From Candidatus Paraburkholderia kirkii (GTDB taxonomy: Bacteria > Pseudomonadota > Gammaproteobacteria > Burkholderiales > Burkholderiaceae): 64,000 bases of DNA. A program made the position numbers and the translations under genes. The notes under the pieces were generated by a model that saw only the letters and a program-made list of their open reading frames with translations, searched no databases and was not told the origin of the DNA. Positions 62,964 through 64,000 of this stretch are shown in pieces. Numbering within the stretch: the first letter of the stretch is position 1; the number at the start of each line of letters is the position of its first letter. The stretch covers positions 1 through 64,000 of the forward strand of contig LFKV01000006.1 in NCBI GenBank assembly GCA_001189345.1, written 5' to 3'.

Positions 62964-63414
62964 TGCGCGCCGCCATGCGGGACTCGTCGAAGTTACGCTT
63001 TGCCTGGCGCGGGATGGATGCCGAGGGCAAACAGAAGCGCGGCAGGATCATCGCCGCCGACGCCGTCTCGGCGCGCGCATCGCTGCGGCACGAAGGCGTG
63101 ATCGTCACCGGACTCGAGGTGCTCGGCGCCGCGCCGCCACCCAGGGCGACGAGCGCCGACGTCACGCTGTCACGCTCTTCACGCGCCAGCTGGCCAGCCT
63201 CCTGCGCGCGGGCCTGCCGCTCGCCGGCGCGCTCGAACTGATCGCGGACACCGCGACACGCGGCGGACTGCCGCGCATCGTGCGCGCGCTGGTCCGTGAC
63301 ATCACGCGCGGCACGCCATTCTCGGCGGCGCTCGCCCATCATCCGGGCGCGCTCGTGGGCGGCCTCGTCATCGCGATGTATCTTCCTATCATTCAGCTCG
63401 GCAACGTGGTGTAG
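62963..63414 (+). pseudogene. pilC: Type IV pilus inner-membrane protein PilC, frameshift plus internal deletion
   Basis: The ATG at 62963 overlaps the pilB stop. The N-terminus reads FAWRGMDAEGKQKRGRIIAA. An 8-bp tandem duplication at 63161-63176 breaks the frame before LFTRQLASLLRAGLPLAGA. After GTPFSAALAHHPG the sequence jumps to the family C-terminus LVGGLVIAMYLPIIQLGNVV, so about 250 central residues are deleted. The product would be about 150 residues instead of about 400. Confidence 0.9.
63161..63176 (+). repeat. 8-bp tandem duplication in pilC
   Basis: GTCACGCT occurs twice in a row. Removing one copy restores DVTLFTRQ, so this is the frameshifting lesion. Confidence 0.85.
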
Positions 63415-63445
63415 CATCGCGGGCCAAAGCCACTGTTCGATCATC

Positions 63446-64000
63446 ATGCAGCCTTCGTTCGATCCGTCCGCCGCGCACTTCGCGAGCCGCTATCTGGCGG
63501 CCTTCGCCGCGCTTCCCGTCGCCGCTCAGTTACGGGTTCGCCGTCGTGTTCGGCCTCGTGATCGGCTGCTTTCTGACCGTCGTCGTGCATCGTCTGCCGG
63601 TCATGCTCGAACGCGCCTGGCGCGCGGAAGTCGCAGCGGCCATGCCCGACGCGCCCAAGCCCGCAACGGATGCCTATCCCGAGCGCTTCAACCTCGCCGT
63701 GCCGCGCAGCAGCGCATGCCCGCATTGCGGGCACGTCCTGCGCGCGTGGGAGAACATTCCCGTCATCAGCTATCTCGTCCTACGCGGGCGCTGCTCGGCG
63801 TGCGGCGCGCGCGTGAGCCCGCGCTATTCTCTGACGGAACTCGCGACCGGCGCGCTCGCGGCGCTTTCGCTTTACGCGTATGGTCCGGACTGGGCCGCGC
63901 TCGCGGCATTCGGACTGTGCGCGACCTTGCTGGCGGCGAGACTCATCGACCACGACACGCGCTATCTGCCCGATGTCCTGACGCTGCCGCTGCTCTGGGC
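63446..64000 (+). pseudogene. pilD: Prepilin peptidase PilD, frameshifted, 3' end outside window
   Basis: Membrane aspartyl protease that cleaves and methylates prepilins. ATG 63446 (MQPSFDPSAAHFASRYLAAF) is followed by a one-base shift near 63525. The rest reads FAVVFGLVIGCFLTVVVHRL, the zinc-binding pairs CPHC and CSAC, AWENIPVISYLVLRGRC, SLTELATG and the first catalytic Asp region LIDHDTRYLPDVLTLP. The gene continues past 64000. Only one lesion is seen in the visible part. Confidence 0.85.

Overview
The window is GC-rich and reads as a piece of a Burkholderiales main chromosome, most like Burkholderia sensu lato (Paraburkholderia/Caballeronia). Evidence is the gene neighbourhoods: cytochrome c4 / resB-ccsA beside engB-hemB-dsbD, accB-accC-prmA, rnb-aroE-mtgA, rplU-rpmA-obgE-proB, ispB-tRNA-Pro, pilB-pilC-pilD, and a lysine/alanine-repeat histone H1-like protein. 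Essential and housekeeping genes are intact, while a large share of dispensable genes are broken by one-base indels, nonsense codons, internal deletions, a micro-inversion or insertion sequences. I read this as a genome under reductive erosion, as in host-restricted (for example leaf-nodule) Burkholderia symbionts. The lifestyle is inference; the broken frames are seen directly.

Layout. 1-2315: a partial IS630-family element abutting a defective IS66-family copy. 2316-11703: msrP pseudogene, a fused ResB-CcsA cytochrome c maturation gene, a dihaem cytochrome c4, engB, a candidate antisense sRNA, hemB and dsbD. 11708-13439: a second, nearly identical defective IS66 copy touching the dsbD start codon on one side and the tail of an SNF2 helicase gene on the other. 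13592-24670: pyrF, then a D-galactose/L-arabinose catabolic and uptake cluster (IclR regulator, dgoK, dgoA, SDR, araFGH-type ABC transporter, second SDR, SMP-30 lactonase, aldose epimerase), in which five genes are disrupted. 25047-30810: mtgA (broken), aroE, rnb, an esterase pseudogene and mpl.

31010-39258: a conserved protein, a TlpA-like thioredoxin, accB-accC-prmA, a zinc-ribbon DUF3426 gene (broken), tpx (frameshifted end), a PfkB kinase and a glycine-zipper lipoprotein. 39505-47720: histone H1-like gene, nrdB, a gene-poor stretch with inverted repeats, a DUF3820 pseudogene, an MFS exporter and nrdA with a tandem NrdR operator overlapping its promoter. 47837-55722: ampD, PP0621-family gene, ypjD-like ccsA paralogue, ffh, hpt, truncated marC, proS, rppH and a CNP1-like lipoprotein.

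55802-64000: proB, obgE, rpmA, rplU, ispB, tRNA-Pro(CGG), a CorC/HlyC-type protein, then pilB, pilC and pilD, all disrupted. pilB carries an in-frame 129-bp internal inversion. The type IV pilus assembly module is therefore being lost while translation, haem, fatty acid, cell wall and nucleotide genes are kept.
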